A stretch of 64,000 nt of DNA from Planctomycetota bacterium (lineage in GTDB: Bacteria; Planctomycetota; UBA1135; UBA2386), in NCBI GenBank assembly GCA_025459175.1, contig JALORC010000004.1, positions 100,754-164,753 of the forward strand. The letters run 5' to 3'. Positions 51,985 through 61,322 of the stretch are shown one piece after another. The position numbers were made by a program, and so were the translations under genes. The notes under the pieces are model-generated. The model was not told the DNA's origin, made no database searches, and was given only the letters and a program-made list of their open reading frames with translations. Numbering within the stretch: the stretch's first letter is position 1; every line of letters starts with the position of its first letter.

Positions 51985-54288
51985 TCAGCGCACCACCATG
52001 TCGATGGTGTCGCTCAGATGGATGTTGCCGAGGCACGAGGTTCCTGGCGCGCCGAGCATGAAACCCTGGAAGGAGAGCCTCGTGCCGAGAATGGTGAGGT
52101 CGTCCGGGATCGGGACGAGCAGAATGGTGCCGATCGTGGTCAGGAACGGATCGACGCCGAGGATGCAGTTGCAGCCCGGGATCGTGGCGTTGTTCGCGTT
52201 GCCGACCGAGATCCCGGCGATCGGGGCGCTCGCAGTCAAGCTGAACACGGTCACGGTGCCAGGCAGCGGATCGCCCACGCCGCTGATCGTGACCCCGCCG
52301 CCGCAGGATGTCTGGCGAGTCAGCAGCCCGCCATAAGGCGAGGCATTGTAGCGAGCGCCTCCGATCCTCAGCGCGGTGCTCGTGTCGACATCGTAGACGA
52401 CTGCGTAGGTCGGGTCCTGGATGCCGGTAGAGGAGTATTTCGAGGCAACCTGCAACGCGAAGGGCGGGTCGAGGTAACCCATGATATGGACATCCGTCGG
52501 GAGCAACTCGCCATTTCCGATCGACACCGTTGCGATGCGTGAGATGTTCAAGCCGCTGCCCGAGTTGAATCCCACGGCGAAGCGCATGCCATCGCAGTCG
52601 ACCGAGCTGAAGCGGATCGGACCCAGGGACAACCAAGAAAGGGGGGCCACGGTGCCCCTGACGAGCACGACTCCGGTAGCCGAGAATCCGGTCATCCCGG
52701 TTTCATCGAAGCTGCTGCCGAGGCTGTCGTAGGTGCACAAGAACCGCCGTGGGCCGTTGGGAGGCAGCCGCGTCGGAGAGCTCACGCTGGGGAACGTGTG
52801 CTGCGCCGACGTGGTGTCGATCGGGAAGCTGTTGCTGCCACCGACGGTGAGCAACACGCCGTCCCGGGTGAACAGCGAGCCCAGGATGTTCCAGTTGCTG
52901 CCGCTCAGCTGTTGGTAGACGACGGCGTGGCGTGGCAGCGTCCCGACGCCACACGACTTCGAGATCGACGGATTCGTCTCGTTGGCCGCGGTTGCCAGCA
53001 CGGACGTGGCAGAGGTGCCACGAAGGGCGCCCAGGTGGGTGACCTGACGCAACTGGATGTCGTGGTTGTTGGTGGTGAGCTCATTGGCCCAGACCACGGT
53101 GAAGTACGAGGTGATCGGGGCGGCATCACCGCCGATGTCCGGCACCAGGTTGTCCACGGTGGCCGTGGCGACGCTGAATTGGCTGGTGGCGATGGCGCCG
53201 AGGCCGTCGACGATGCGGCCGCGGATCCGTGCCGGGTTGGTTCCGGTGCGCTCCTCGACCACGACCATCGAGCGGTCGTGGTTCGTCAGGTGCGCGATGC
53301 GCGGCCGGAACCAGGAAGCGCTGGTGAAGTCGACCGCTGTCGCCGATCCGATCGCGGTGAAGGTGTCCGACATCCGCCGCACGTAGCAGTCCCAGTCATT
53401 CGCCGCGAACGTCTGCTGATAGCAGACATGCCAGCTGTTGGTGGCCGGGGCCCAGACCACGTCCGGATTGCCCACGTCGACACTGCCGGTGACGACGGTG
53501 CCAGAGGCGATCAGGGGATCGATGATCAGCGGCAGTCGCGCGGTGGCGACGAACGGCGCCGGCACCCGGATCTCGATGTGGCCATCGATGAGCCGCGTCG
53601 GCGCTTCGATACGATTGCCTTCGGCGTCGATGGCGATCGCGCCGCTGTAGTTGATGTCGGTCGCGGCGCCGAAGAAGCGCAGCCCGGTACCGACCTGCTG
53701 GGCGGCCAACTCCGTGCGCAAGGCGATCTGCAGCGTCAGTTCGTCGCGCTGCGGCAGTGTGGTGAACGTGAAGGTCTGCTCGAGGTGCATCAGCTCCAGG
53801 TCGAGCGATTCGACCAGCACGCCACGATCGAGACGTACCCGGTTGCCGTCGCGCCGCACCGGCCGATCCTCGACCAGTTCGAGGGCCTGCCCGCCGACGC
53901 GGGCGTGGACCAGGCGGAACGTCAGCGGCTGCGCCGCTGCCGCCGTCGTCGCCGGCTTGGCGATGAAGGTCCATCGGTCGGACCCGAAGCTCGCCTTGTA
54001 GTTGGTGCCGAGCGCCCACAGCGGGCCGTCGGCCTCCGGCACGTCGAACAGCACCTGGTCCAGGCGTCCATCGGCAATGACGGAACGCAGGTGCTCTGGC
54101 ACCGGCTTGATCGGAGGTGTGGTTTCGCTCGCTGGCGGGGCGTACGGGGTCGTGGCCGACGCGTTGTCGGGTGCTTCTGGTGGCATGGGCCATTGGCCGA
54201 TGTCGCCGCCGGGCCCGAGTGGGAGTTCGCCTTGCGGAGCTTGGGCCAGCAGGGTCGCGCTGGCGAACAACAGGGAGAGCATCTTCAT
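51985..54288 (-). CDS. Secreted protein, paralogue of the gene at 39772
   Basis: The product has 767 residues from ATG 54288, giving a signal peptide (MKMLSLLFASATLLAQAPQG). Blocks parallel to the 39772 gene are DQVLFDVPEADGPLWALGTN, LPLIIDPLIASGTVVTG, VCYQQTFAANDWDCYVRRM and TVVWANELTTNNHDIQLRQV. The C-terminus has VTISGVGDPLPGTVTVFSLT, IPGCNCILGVDPFLT and SCLGNIHLSDTIDMVV, again a separate beta domain with paired Cys. It is probably a surface protein. It follows the DUF3352-like gene by 349 bp in the same direction. A 7-bp hairpin (CGCCCGA/TCGGGCG) lies at 54311-54327, 23 bp before the ATG, in the leader. Confidence 0.82.
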   Translation of the reverse strand: MKMLSLLFASATLLAQAPQGELPLGPGGDIGQWPMPPEAPDNASATTPYAPPASETTPPIKPVPEHLRSVIADGRLDQVLFDVPEADGPLWALGTNYKASFGSDRWTFIAKPATTAAAAQPLTFRLVHARVGGQALELVEDRPVRRDGNRVRLDRGVLVESLDLELMHLEQTFTFTTLPQRDELTLQIALRTELAAQQVGTGLRFFGAATDINYSGAIAIDAEGNRIEAPTRLIDGHIEIRVPAPFVATARLPLIIDPLIASGTVVTGSVDVGNPDVVWAPATNSWHVCYQQTFAANDWDCYVRRMSDTFTAIGSATAVDFTSASWFRPRIAHLTNHDRSMVVVEERTGTNPARIRGRIVDGLGAIATSQFSVATATVDNLVPDIGGDAAPITSYFTVVWANELTTNNHDIQLRQVTHLGALRGTSATSVLATAANETNPSISKSCGVGTLPRHAVVYQQLSGSNWNILGSLFTRDGVLLTVGGSNSFPIDTTSAQHTFPSVSSPTRLPPNGPRRFLCTYDSLGSSFDETGMTGFSATGVVLVRGTVAPLSWLSLGPIRFSSVDCDGMRFAVGFNSGSGLNISRIATVSIGNGELLPTDVHIMGYLDPPFALQVASKYSSTGIQDPTYAVVYDVDTSTALRIGGARYNASPYGGLLTRQTSCGGGVTISGVGDPLPGTVTVFSLTASAPIAGISVGNANNATIPGCNCILGVDPFLTTIGTILLVPIPDDLTILGTRLSFQGFMLGAPGTSCLGNIHLSDTIDMVVR

Positions 54289-54637
54289 GTTCGGGACGGT
54301 TGGGATCAGTCGCCCGACCATCGGGCGCGCCGCCGGCCTGTGGCGGAGCCGGGTGAGCGACGCCAACCATCCCTCTGTTCGCGCAAGGAGCGAATCCACC
54401 TGGCCCCCGGTCTGCCCAGGGGACCAACCGGCACTGCGGTCGCACCAGCGGCCGCCCCGATGCACGCGCCATGGCCTCGAGGAGTTGCCCCGGGATCCGG
54501 GGACCGTTTGCGCATCGGCATCGGCGCGGCCGAATCGGGGTGCATCTGGATGTTCCAACGGCACCTGGACCGAATGCAGAAAGCCGGCACCCCATTGGGG
54601 CCGACCGGGTCACCTGTCGCCGGGCAACATGGCCCGC
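54289..54637. other. 349-bp intergenic stretch
   Basis: No gene is recognised. The leader hairpin at 54311-54327 is the only clear structure. The open reading frames on either strand are Arg/Gly/Pro-rich and look like composition artefacts. The promoter of the gene at 51985 should be here. Confidence 0.5.
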
Positions 54638-56377
54638 TCACCAGCGCGAACGCGTCACCAGGCGGTCCTGGTGGAACCACCAGGCCGTGACCCCGACATC
54701 GCCGCCGTGGCGCGCGATCGCGGGCCGGATCGCTTCGCTGAGCTGCAGCACGTGGAACATGATCCCCATGTCCTCGGGATCGAGCCCTTCGCCGGCGAGC
54801 ATGTCGGTCAGGTTGGTGCGCAGTTCGTTCAGACCGTCCAGTGCCTCGAGCATCGACGTCGCGTCGAACGCGTGGGCATCGCCGGGCCAGCCCTCCATCC
54901 GCGCCGCGAACGCCGCCGGCAGCTCCGCGGGGCGCGGTTCCTTGGCCTGGCGGGCCTGGGCATCCAGCACGCGGCGCAGGTTGGTGCGGGTGCCCTCGCC
55001 GTGGCCGAGCCCGATCACCAGCAGGTCGCCGGCGAACGCGTACTCGAGCGGGAACGAGCCCAGCAGGGTCAGCCGGTAGACCTTGGTGTCGCCGTACTCC
55101 TCGCTCTTGCGCGCCGCGTGCAGGCCGCGCGCGCGCAGCATCTTCTCGACGTTCTTCGCCAGCGTGGCCCCGTCGCGCAGGCCGATCGCGAACACGCTGT
55201 TGCCGAGCCGTTCGTCGACCTTCTCGAGCCGTTCGTCGACCTCCGGGGCATCGATGTCCATCGCGGCGCGCAGGTCGTCGATGCGCAGCCACTCGTCGCC
55301 GAGCAGCGCCAGCAGGTCCTCGTGCAGGCGCAGCTTGGTCGCCTTGGTGAACTCGGCCTCCAGCTCCTCGCGCGACATCGGCAGTTGGTCGGCGTACTGC
55401 GCCATGGCGTCGACGTAGCAGCGATGCAGCTGCTCGGCGTCGAACCGCCACGTGTTCCAGGTCTTGGCGTCGGCTGGCAGCAGCGCGAGCAGGCGGGACG
55501 GGCCGACCCGGCTCGGCAGGAACGCGCCGAGCACGCCGCGGTTGCCGTCGCGGAACGACAGCTCGACGTCCTGCGCGATCCACTTGCCCTCGGGGCGCAG
55601 CGTGTAGGTGGCCTGATGCATCGACGGCAGGCCACCGAGGCGCAGCATCGTCTCCAGCTCCTGCGCGGGCCCTTCGCCGATGACCGCGGCCGCGGCCAGC
55701 ACCAGGTCGATGCCGCTGCCCGCTTCGATCTGCATTCCGAACGCCGCGCCGGTCAGCGCCGGTGCGGGCACGAAGGCCGCGGTGCGCGGGGCGAGGCAGC
55801 TGGCGATGCCCGACTCGGGGTCGGTGCAGAAGAACAGCACCGTGGCACCGTCGCGCTGCAGCGGTTCACTGAACTTCGCGCGGCCGCTGCCGTGGACGCG
55901 GATCGGCTCCCCGTCGATGCGGAGCTCGGTGCCACCACCGTCCATCAGCGCGGCCAGCGCGCGATCGAGGGCAGCGCGCTGTTCCTCGCTGCCGAGCAAC
56001 TGCAGCGACACGGTGACGTCGAACGGCAGCTCCGAGTCGGGTTCCTCGAGGCGCGGCCGCAGCGCCACGGCGGCCACCAGCTCGCCCTCGAAGTCGCCGA
56101 TGGCCTGCAACAGCGGTTCGGCGCGCTGCAGGTCGGCGGCATCGAGGTCGAGCTCGTCGGGCAAGGCGCGCCAGAGCTCCTGGAAGGCAGCGCGAACGGC
56201 CGGCTCGGCGAACACCTTGCCGATCGAGGTGGCCTCGAAGCTGCGGTGCATCGCCTTGCCGCCCTGCATGCGCAGCACGGCGAGCGTGTTGTCGGGCACG
56301 TAGCGGAAAGGATCCGGCTGCTGCTGGGCGCACAGCAGCGTGGGCAGGAACAACAACGGCACGGCGCAGCGGAGCAT
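54638..56377 (-). CDS. Secreted DUF3352-like protein
   Basis: The product has 579 residues from ATG 56377 with a signal peptide (LRCAVPLLFLPTLLCAQ). The opening PDPFRYVPDNTLAVLRMQGG is the usual start of DUF3352 proteins, and similar motifs recur as GPSRLLALLPADAKTWNTWR. These proteins form two or more lipid-transfer-like or uncharacterised repeats on the cell surface. The middle has EVDERLEKVDERLGNSVFAI and LAKNVEKMLRARGL; the end has DPEDMGIMFHVLQLSEAIRP. A 50-bp frameshifted copy of the tail survives at 51928-51984. It precedes the 51985 gene and may be co-transcribed despite the 349-bp gap. Confidence 0.78.
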   Translation of the reverse strand: MLRCAVPLLFLPTLLCAQQQPDPFRYVPDNTLAVLRMQGGKAMHRSFEATSIGKVFAEPAVRAAFQELWRALPDELDLDAADLQRAEPLLQAIGDFEGELVAAVALRPRLEEPDSELPFDVTVSLQLLGSEEQRAALDRALAALMDGGGTELRIDGEPIRVHGSGRAKFSEPLQRDGATVLFFCTDPESGIASCLAPRTAAFVPAPALTGAAFGMQIEAGSGIDLVLAAAAVIGEGPAQELETMLRLGGLPSMHQATYTLRPEGKWIAQDVELSFRDGNRGVLGAFLPSRVGPSRLLALLPADAKTWNTWRFDAEQLHRCYVDAMAQYADQLPMSREELEAEFTKATKLRLHEDLLALLGDEWLRIDDLRAAMDIDAPEVDERLEKVDERLGNSVFAIGLRDGATLAKNVEKMLRARGLHAARKSEEYGDTKVYRLTLLGSFPLEYAFAGDLLVIGLGHGEGTRTNLRRVLDAQARQAKEPRPAELPAAFAARMEGWPGDAHAFDATSMLEALDGLNELRTNLTDMLAGEGLDPEDMGIMFHVLQLSEAIRPAIARHGGDVGVTAWWFHQDRLVTRSRW

Positions 56378-56511
56378 GCGGCGGGAGCCTACCGCCCGGT
56401 CGGTGGTCCCGGCAGGCCGCGGATTTCCCGGTTGCCTGAAAGACGCCGCCGCGAGCCTGCAACCTGGCGGTGGCCGGTCCCGCAACGGGTGCTGGCCGGA
56501 GCCAGATACCC

Positions 56512-58227
56512 ATGCCGACTCGATCCCTTGTCATCGCCGCGTTCGCCACGATCGCCGCGCTCCCCGCCTCGCTGCCGGCGCAGCAACTGTTCGCGACCCC
56601 GATCGAACGGGTGGCGACCACGGTCTCCGGTGCCAGCCTCGACCGGGCGGCGACCCACACTCGCATCTCCGACGACGGCCGCCGGTTGGTGTTCACGACC
56701 ACCGCGACGAACGTCGGGGTCGGTACGCCGGTCCCGAACCGCGAAGACATCTACCTGCGCGACCTGCAGACCGGCCAGATCTCGGTGGTGGGCATCGGAC
56801 TAGGCAACGGGATCAGCAACGCCGAGCCATTGCACATGTCCGCCGATGGCCGTTTCGTGCAGTTCCACGGGCTGGCTGCCAACCACCCGACCCTGACATC
56901 GCCCGAGGAGCAGGTGTTCGTGCGCGACACCGTGACCGGCGCGCTCGAGGTACTGACGCGCAACGCGGCGGGCGGCTTCGCCAACGGGACGCAGTGCACC
57001 GCGCTGGGCATCTCGGCCGACGGTCGCTACGCGACGTTCTTGTCCGACGCCACCGACCTGCCGGGCGGCAACACGATCGGCTTGTCGCTGTATCGCCTCG
57101 ATCGGCTGACCGGCGGCCTCCAGAACGTCATCGTCGCCACCGATGGCACGCCGCGCACCGCGCACTTCGGCACCGGCAACATCTCGGCGGACGGGCGCTT
57201 CGTCTGCTACTCGTCGCTGCACACGGACCTGGTGCCCGGCGACACCAACGCGCGCGCTGACCTGTTCCTGCGCGACATGGTCACCGGGGTGACCGAACGG
57301 GTCTCGGTCGGCACCGGCGGCGTGCAGGGTGCGGCCAACAGCCAGCGCCCTGGGTCGATCTCGGCCGACGGCCGCTTCGTCGTGTTCTCGTCGTTCTCGC
57401 CCGATCTCGCGCAGACGCCGTCGCTGCCGCCGCTGGGACCCCCGTTCCTGGTGCGCGATCGGGTGCTGGGCACCACGCGCTTCCTGGCCGTCTCGCCGTT
57501 CGGGGCGCCGGCGGTCAGCGACGCCAGCAACGACTTCGTGCCGCCGCGGTTCATCGACAACACGCGGCGGGTGGTGTTCGCGACGCGGGTCGCACTGCTC
57601 GATCCGGCGGCACCGAGCTTCAGCTTCGCGCAGGTCTACGTGGCCGACATCGACACCGGCGAGGTGCTGGTGGCATCGCGTACCGACGGATTCGACGGCA
57701 ACGGCCAGTCGCTGCTGCCGGCGGTGTCGTGGAACGGACGGCAGCTGGTGTTCGTCAGCGCGGCGGACAACCTGGTGCCGTCGGCCCCACCGACCAACTT
57801 CGTCCCCCAGGTGATGCGGATCGAGCTGCTGTGCGCCGCGACGCTGCAGCGGATCGGCATCGGCAGTCCCGCTTCCGGCGACATCGTGCCACTGCTGTTC
57901 GGCACCAGCGCCGGTTGCGATGCACCGCTGACGGCGTTGGCGGGTGGTCTGCTGGGGGGCAGCCCGCTGTTCCTGATGGTCGGCGAGCAGGCGCTGGTCC
58001 CGAACAGCGTGTTCGGGCCCACGGTCTACGTCGAAATGGCGCAGCCGTTCTCGCTGTTCGCGGTGCCCAACGGCGGTGTACCCGGGCTGCCGGGCGCCGG
58101 TTCGTGGTTCGGCCAGTTCTCGTTCAGCATCGCCAACAACTTCACGGTGCTGCAGGTGTTCAGCCTCGACCCGTCGGGCATCAACGGCATCGCCGCGACC
58201 AACGCCCTGCTGCTCGAGATCCAGTGA
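56512..58227 (+). CDS. Secreted PD40/TolB-type propeller protein
   Basis: The product has 571 residues from ATG 56512, giving a signal peptide (SLVIAAFATIAALPASLPAQ). Five PD40-like blades are visible: ISDDGRRLVFTT, MSADGRFVQFHG, ISADGRYATFLS, ISADGRFVCYSS and ISADGRFVVFSS, with a sixth variant VSWNGRQLVFVS. Between blades are DIYLRDLQTGQISVVG and DLFLRDMVTGVTERVSVG, as in WD40-like TolB propellers. The last 130 residues (ATLQRIGIGSPASGDIVPLL to NALLLEIQ) form a separate beta domain like other tails here. It is convergent with the kinase gene. Confidence 0.85.
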   Translation: MPTRSLVIAAFATIAALPASLPAQQLFATPIERVATTVSGASLDRAATHTRISDDGRRLVFTTTATNVGVGTPVPNREDIYLRDLQTGQISVVGIGLGNGISNAEPLHMSADGRFVQFHGLAANHPTLTSPEEQVFVRDTVTGALEVLTRNAAGGFANGTQCTALGISADGRYATFLSDATDLPGGNTIGLSLYRLDRLTGGLQNVIVATDGTPRTAHFGTGNISADGRFVCYSSLHTDLVPGDTNARADLFLRDMVTGVTERVSVGTGGVQGAANSQRPGSISADGRFVVFSSFSPDLAQTPSLPPLGPPFLVRDRVLGTTRFLAVSPFGAPAVSDASNDFVPPRFIDNTRRVVFATRVALLDPAAPSFSFAQVYVADIDTGEVLVASRTDGFDGNGQSLLPAVSWNGRQLVFVSAADNLVPSAPPTNFVPQVMRIELLCAATLQRIGIGSPASGDIVPLLFGTSAGCDAPLTALAGGLLGGSPLFLMVGEQALVPNSVFGPTVYVEMAQPFSLFAVPNGGVPGLPGAGSWFGQFSFSIANNFTVLQVFSLDPSGINGIAATNALLLEIQ

Positions 58228-58255
58228 ACGATCGGCCCGCGCGGCGGCGTCGCGG

Positions 58256-60631
58256 TCAGCGGGCGCGCGCCAGCATGGCATCGATCTCCCGCACGGTGGC
58301 GTGCCCCTCGCCGTGACGTGCCACGACGCGGGCCCTCGCTGCATGCAGCAGCGGCAGGGCCTCGTCGCGCCGCTGCAACTGCAGCAGCGAATCGGCCAGC
58401 ATCAGCTCCACCGTGGTGAGTTCGTCGGCGCGCGCCGGATCCGGGATGCCGCCGCGGGCGCGAGTCAGCCATTCGACCGCGGCCGGTTGATCGGCATCGA
58501 GCCGCGCCTGGCAGCCGAGCTGAACGCAGGCCACCGCCAGCTTGTGCGGATCGGGTGCCATGCCGCGGTCGACCGCGGCCACGTAGTCGCGCAGGTGCTG
58601 GTTCGCCGGCTCGGTGCGATTCAGGCGCAGCAGGCACAGACCGCGCACGAACGCCGCCTCGGCACGGCGCGGATCGTCGGGCAGCGCTACGTCCTCGGCG
58701 CGAGCGACCAGCTCGGCAGTGAGTGTGTCGGCGAGTTCGAGTTCGCCGGTCTGCAAGGCCGCCGGGGCGACCACCTGCAGGATCGCGAACCGTCGCACGC
58801 GATCGGCATAACTCTCCCCGACCGGCTGCTGCAACAGTTCGCGACCGCGCTGCAGGGCCTCGGCATGGGCGCCGGCGCTGGCCGCGATCATCACCGCCAC
58901 GAAGTCGTGCTGGCCCTGCACCCGCTCGCGTTCGGGACCCGCGGGCAGCGCCGCGATGCGCGGCGCGATCGCGCGCAGGCGTTGCAGCGACTGCGCGGCG
59001 TCCGATCCCGAGCCCGCGATCGTCAGCAGTACGTCGAGCTGCAAGGTCGCCGCGGCACCTTCACCGTGATGCTTGGCGACCGCATCGCGATGCGCGCGCA
59101 GTGCTCCCGGCAGCTCGGGACCCGGTTGCGCTGCCGATGCCAGCAGCCGCAGTTCGCGACCGCGCAGGTCGAGGTCGATGGTGCGATCGACGTCGCCGGC
59201 GGCGTGCAGCACGGCGCGGGCGCGGGCGACGAACGGTGCCGCACGCGCAGGATCGGCGATGCGGCTGTAGAGATCGGCTGCGCGCAGCAGCAGGTCGGCG
59301 CGGGCCCGCGGATCGGCGCTCGGACGCTGTTCGAGTTCGGTGACCACGCGGTCGAGGAAGTCGACCATCGGCGTCTTCGGCCCCGCGGGCCCGGCCTCGA
59401 ACGCGTCCATCGCGCGCTGCAGGATGCCGAGCGCTTCCTCGGCGCGTTCGTACTCGCGGGCGATCGTGCGGCGATCGGCCTCGGCCCGCTCCGCGTAGCC
59501 GAGCACCAGCCACGTCGCGGCGCCGAGCCCGATCACGACCACGGCGGCGGCGATCGCGGCGGTGCGATAGCGCCGCAGCAGCCGGGCGATGCGGACCTGG
59601 ATCTCGTCGGCGCGGGCGAGGATCGGCAGGCCGCTGCGGCAGCGTTCGAGGTCGGTCCACAGCTCGTGCGCGGTCGCGTAGCGGCGTTCCGGCTCGGGCG
59701 CCAACAACCGCAGCACGACGGTGTCGAGGTCGTTCGGCAGATCCGGGCACGCGCGCGAGGGCCGCGCCGGTGCGTCGTGCAGCCGCCGCGCCAGCATCGC
59801 GCGCGGATCGGCTTCGGGCGGGTGCGGCCAGCCGCCGGTCAGGTAGCGGTAGAACACGACGCCGAGCTGGAACAGGTCGGTGCGCACGTCGCCCGCCGTG
59901 CCGTCCGCGCGCAGCTGCTCGGGCGCGGCGCAGGCGAGCGTGCCGACGAAGGTGCCGTCGAGGGTGGCGTGCGGATCGGGCTGCACCGCCGCGAGCGCCT
60001 TGGCGAGGCCGAAGTCGAGGATGCGCACCGAGCCGTCGGCGGTGCGCAGCAGGTTGCCGGGCTTCAGGTCGCGGTGCAGCACACCGTGCTGATGGGCGAA
60101 GCGCACGCCGTCGGTGATCGCGAGGAAGCAGGCCAGGGCATCGTCGAGCGATGGTGCGGCGCGTTGGCGCGCCGCCTCGAGCGTCTCGCCGTCGACGTAT
60201 TCCATGACCAGGTACAACACACCGTCGCCGGTGGCGCCGGCATCGAGCACGCTGACCAGATTGGCATGCCGCAGCGAGGCGCCGAGCCGGGCTTCGCGGG
60301 CGAAGCGCGCGCGCGCCGCGGCATCCGCCGCGCGACGGATGGTCTTCACCGCCACGGCGCGGCCGGTGGCGAGCTGCACGCCGCGCCAGACGGTGCCCTG
60401 GCCGCCGCTGGCGATGCAGTCTTGCAGGCGCAGGCCGGGGATCGTGGGCGGTGAGGCTTCGTCGTCGGCGGGCGGCAGCTGGCCCCAGCGCGCGGTCGCG
60501 GCGAGGTTGGCGCGCAACTCGTCGGCCAGGGCGCGGCAGTCGGCGCAGCGATCCACGTGTGCGGCCAGCGCCGCATCCTCGCCGTGTGCGCACCAGCGCT
60601 CGAGCGCTTCGAGATCGGGGCACTCGCTCAT
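58256..60631 (-). CDS. Ser/Thr protein kinase with N-terminal anti-sigma-like zinc finger
   Basis: The product has 791 residues. Residues 1-45 carry a zinc-finger typical of anti-sigma factors: LEALERWCAHGEDAALAAHV then DRCADCRALA (HxxxCxxC). The kinase domain (about 65-345) has SGGQGTVWRG, AVKTIRRAAD, VLHRDLKPGNLL, ILDFGLAKAL and LACAAPEQLRADG, all intact. A membrane helix follows (AAIAAAVVVIGLGAATWLVL), then a helical extracytoplasmic half with TPR-like units (AQSLQRLRAIAPRIAALPAG, LADTLTAELVARAEDVALP). The start overlaps the stop of the sigma gene by ATGA. The kinase's zinc finger probably holds the sigma factor, and phosphorylation could release it. Confidence 0.92.
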   Translation of the reverse strand: MSECPDLEALERWCAHGEDAALAAHVDRCADCRALADELRANLAATARWGQLPPADDEASPPTIPGLRLQDCIASGGQGTVWRGVQLATGRAVAVKTIRRAADAAARARFAREARLGASLRHANLVSVLDAGATGDGVLYLVMEYVDGETLEAARQRAAPSLDDALACFLAITDGVRFAHQHGVLHRDLKPGNLLRTADGSVRILDFGLAKALAAVQPDPHATLDGTFVGTLACAAPEQLRADGTAGDVRTDLFQLGVVFYRYLTGGWPHPPEADPRAMLARRLHDAPARPSRACPDLPNDLDTVVLRLLAPEPERRYATAHELWTDLERCRSGLPILARADEIQVRIARLLRRYRTAAIAAAVVVIGLGAATWLVLGYAERAEADRRTIAREYERAEEALGILQRAMDAFEAGPAGPKTPMVDFLDRVVTELEQRPSADPRARADLLLRAADLYSRIADPARAAPFVARARAVLHAAGDVDRTIDLDLRGRELRLLASAAQPGPELPGALRAHRDAVAKHHGEGAAATLQLDVLLTIAGSGSDAAQSLQRLRAIAPRIAALPAGPERERVQGQHDFVAVMIAASAGAHAEALQRGRELLQQPVGESYADRVRRFAILQVVAPAALQTGELELADTLTAELVARAEDVALPDDPRRAEAAFVRGLCLLRLNRTEPANQHLRDYVAAVDRGMAPDPHKLAVACVQLGCQARLDADQPAAVEWLTRARGGIPDPARADELTTVELMLADSLLQLQRRDEALPLLHAARARVVARHGEGHATVREIDAMLARAR

Positions 60632-61233
60632 GGCTCGTGCTCCTCGCGCCGCACCTCGGTGAGTTCGGCTTCGATCGCCCGGAGTCGGCTCAGCACGCGA
60701 TGCTTGGCGACGAACACGGCATTGCGGCTGATGCCGAGCGCGGCGGCCACCGCGGCCGGCTCCTCGCCGTGCAGCTGCACACGTTCGAACGCCGCCCAGG
60801 TGTTCGGCTGCACTTCGCGGCGCACGCGCGCCATCGCCAGCGCCAACACCTGTTCCTGCCAGTCGCGGTGCCAGTCGCGTTCGGCCTCCGCGGCCTCGGC
60901 TTCGCTCGGCCACGGCTCGCCGCCGGCGAGGCCGAGAGCGGTGCGGCGGTGCTGGCGCTGGCCGGCGCGCCGGATCTCGTGGCGGGCGATGCCGAACAAC
61001 CACGCCGACAGGCGGCCGCGATCGCGGTCGTAGGTGCCGCGCCGCAGCCCGTCGTGGAACACCAGCAACGTCTGTTGCGCGGCATCCTCGGCCTCGCCGT
61101 CGTCGAGACCGGTGCGGCGCGCCAGGCGGCGCAGCGGTTCGCGGAAGCGTTCGACGAACTGGCGCCAGGCCGCGTCGTCGCCGTCGACCATCTGGTCGAG
61201 GATCCACGAGGTCGTGCGCCAGTCGTCTTGCAC
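60628..61233 (-). CDS. ECF sigma factor coupled to the zinc-finger kinase
   Basis: The product has 201 residues. Region 2 is in DDGEAEDAAQQTLLVFHDGL and GRLSAWLFGIARHEIRR. Region 4 helix-turn-helix is in EPAAVAAALGISRNAVFVAK followed by HRVLSRLRAIEAEL. The end is Glu-rich. Its stop overlaps the kinase start (ATGA), so it is made in a fixed ratio with the zinc-finger kinase. This sigma-kinase arrangement is common in Planctomycetota. The set of target genes is not visible, but an envelope-related role is plausible from the surroundings. Confidence 0.9.
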   Translation of the reverse strand: MQDDWRTTSWILDQMVDGDDAAWRQFVERFREPLRRLARRTGLDDGEAEDAAQQTLLVFHDGLRRGTYDRDRGRLSAWLFGIARHEIRRAGQRQHRRTALGLAGGEPWPSEAEAAEAERDWHRDWQEQVLALAMARVRREVQPNTWAAFERVQLHGEEPAAVAAALGISRNAVFVAKHRVLSRLRAIEAELTEVRREEHEP

Positions 61234-61322
61234 CGGCGCATTATGGCGTCTCGCCGATCGCGGTCACGGCCGGGCCACGACACGGTCCACTTCACGGCGT
61301 CGCGGTGGTCAGCTGTTCACGA

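Noticed and set aside
51961..51987. Terminator from CGTCGGG/CCCGGCG near the convergent stops
   Set aside because: The stem needs a G-U pair and lies in the DUF3352-like remnant, which explains the sequence.
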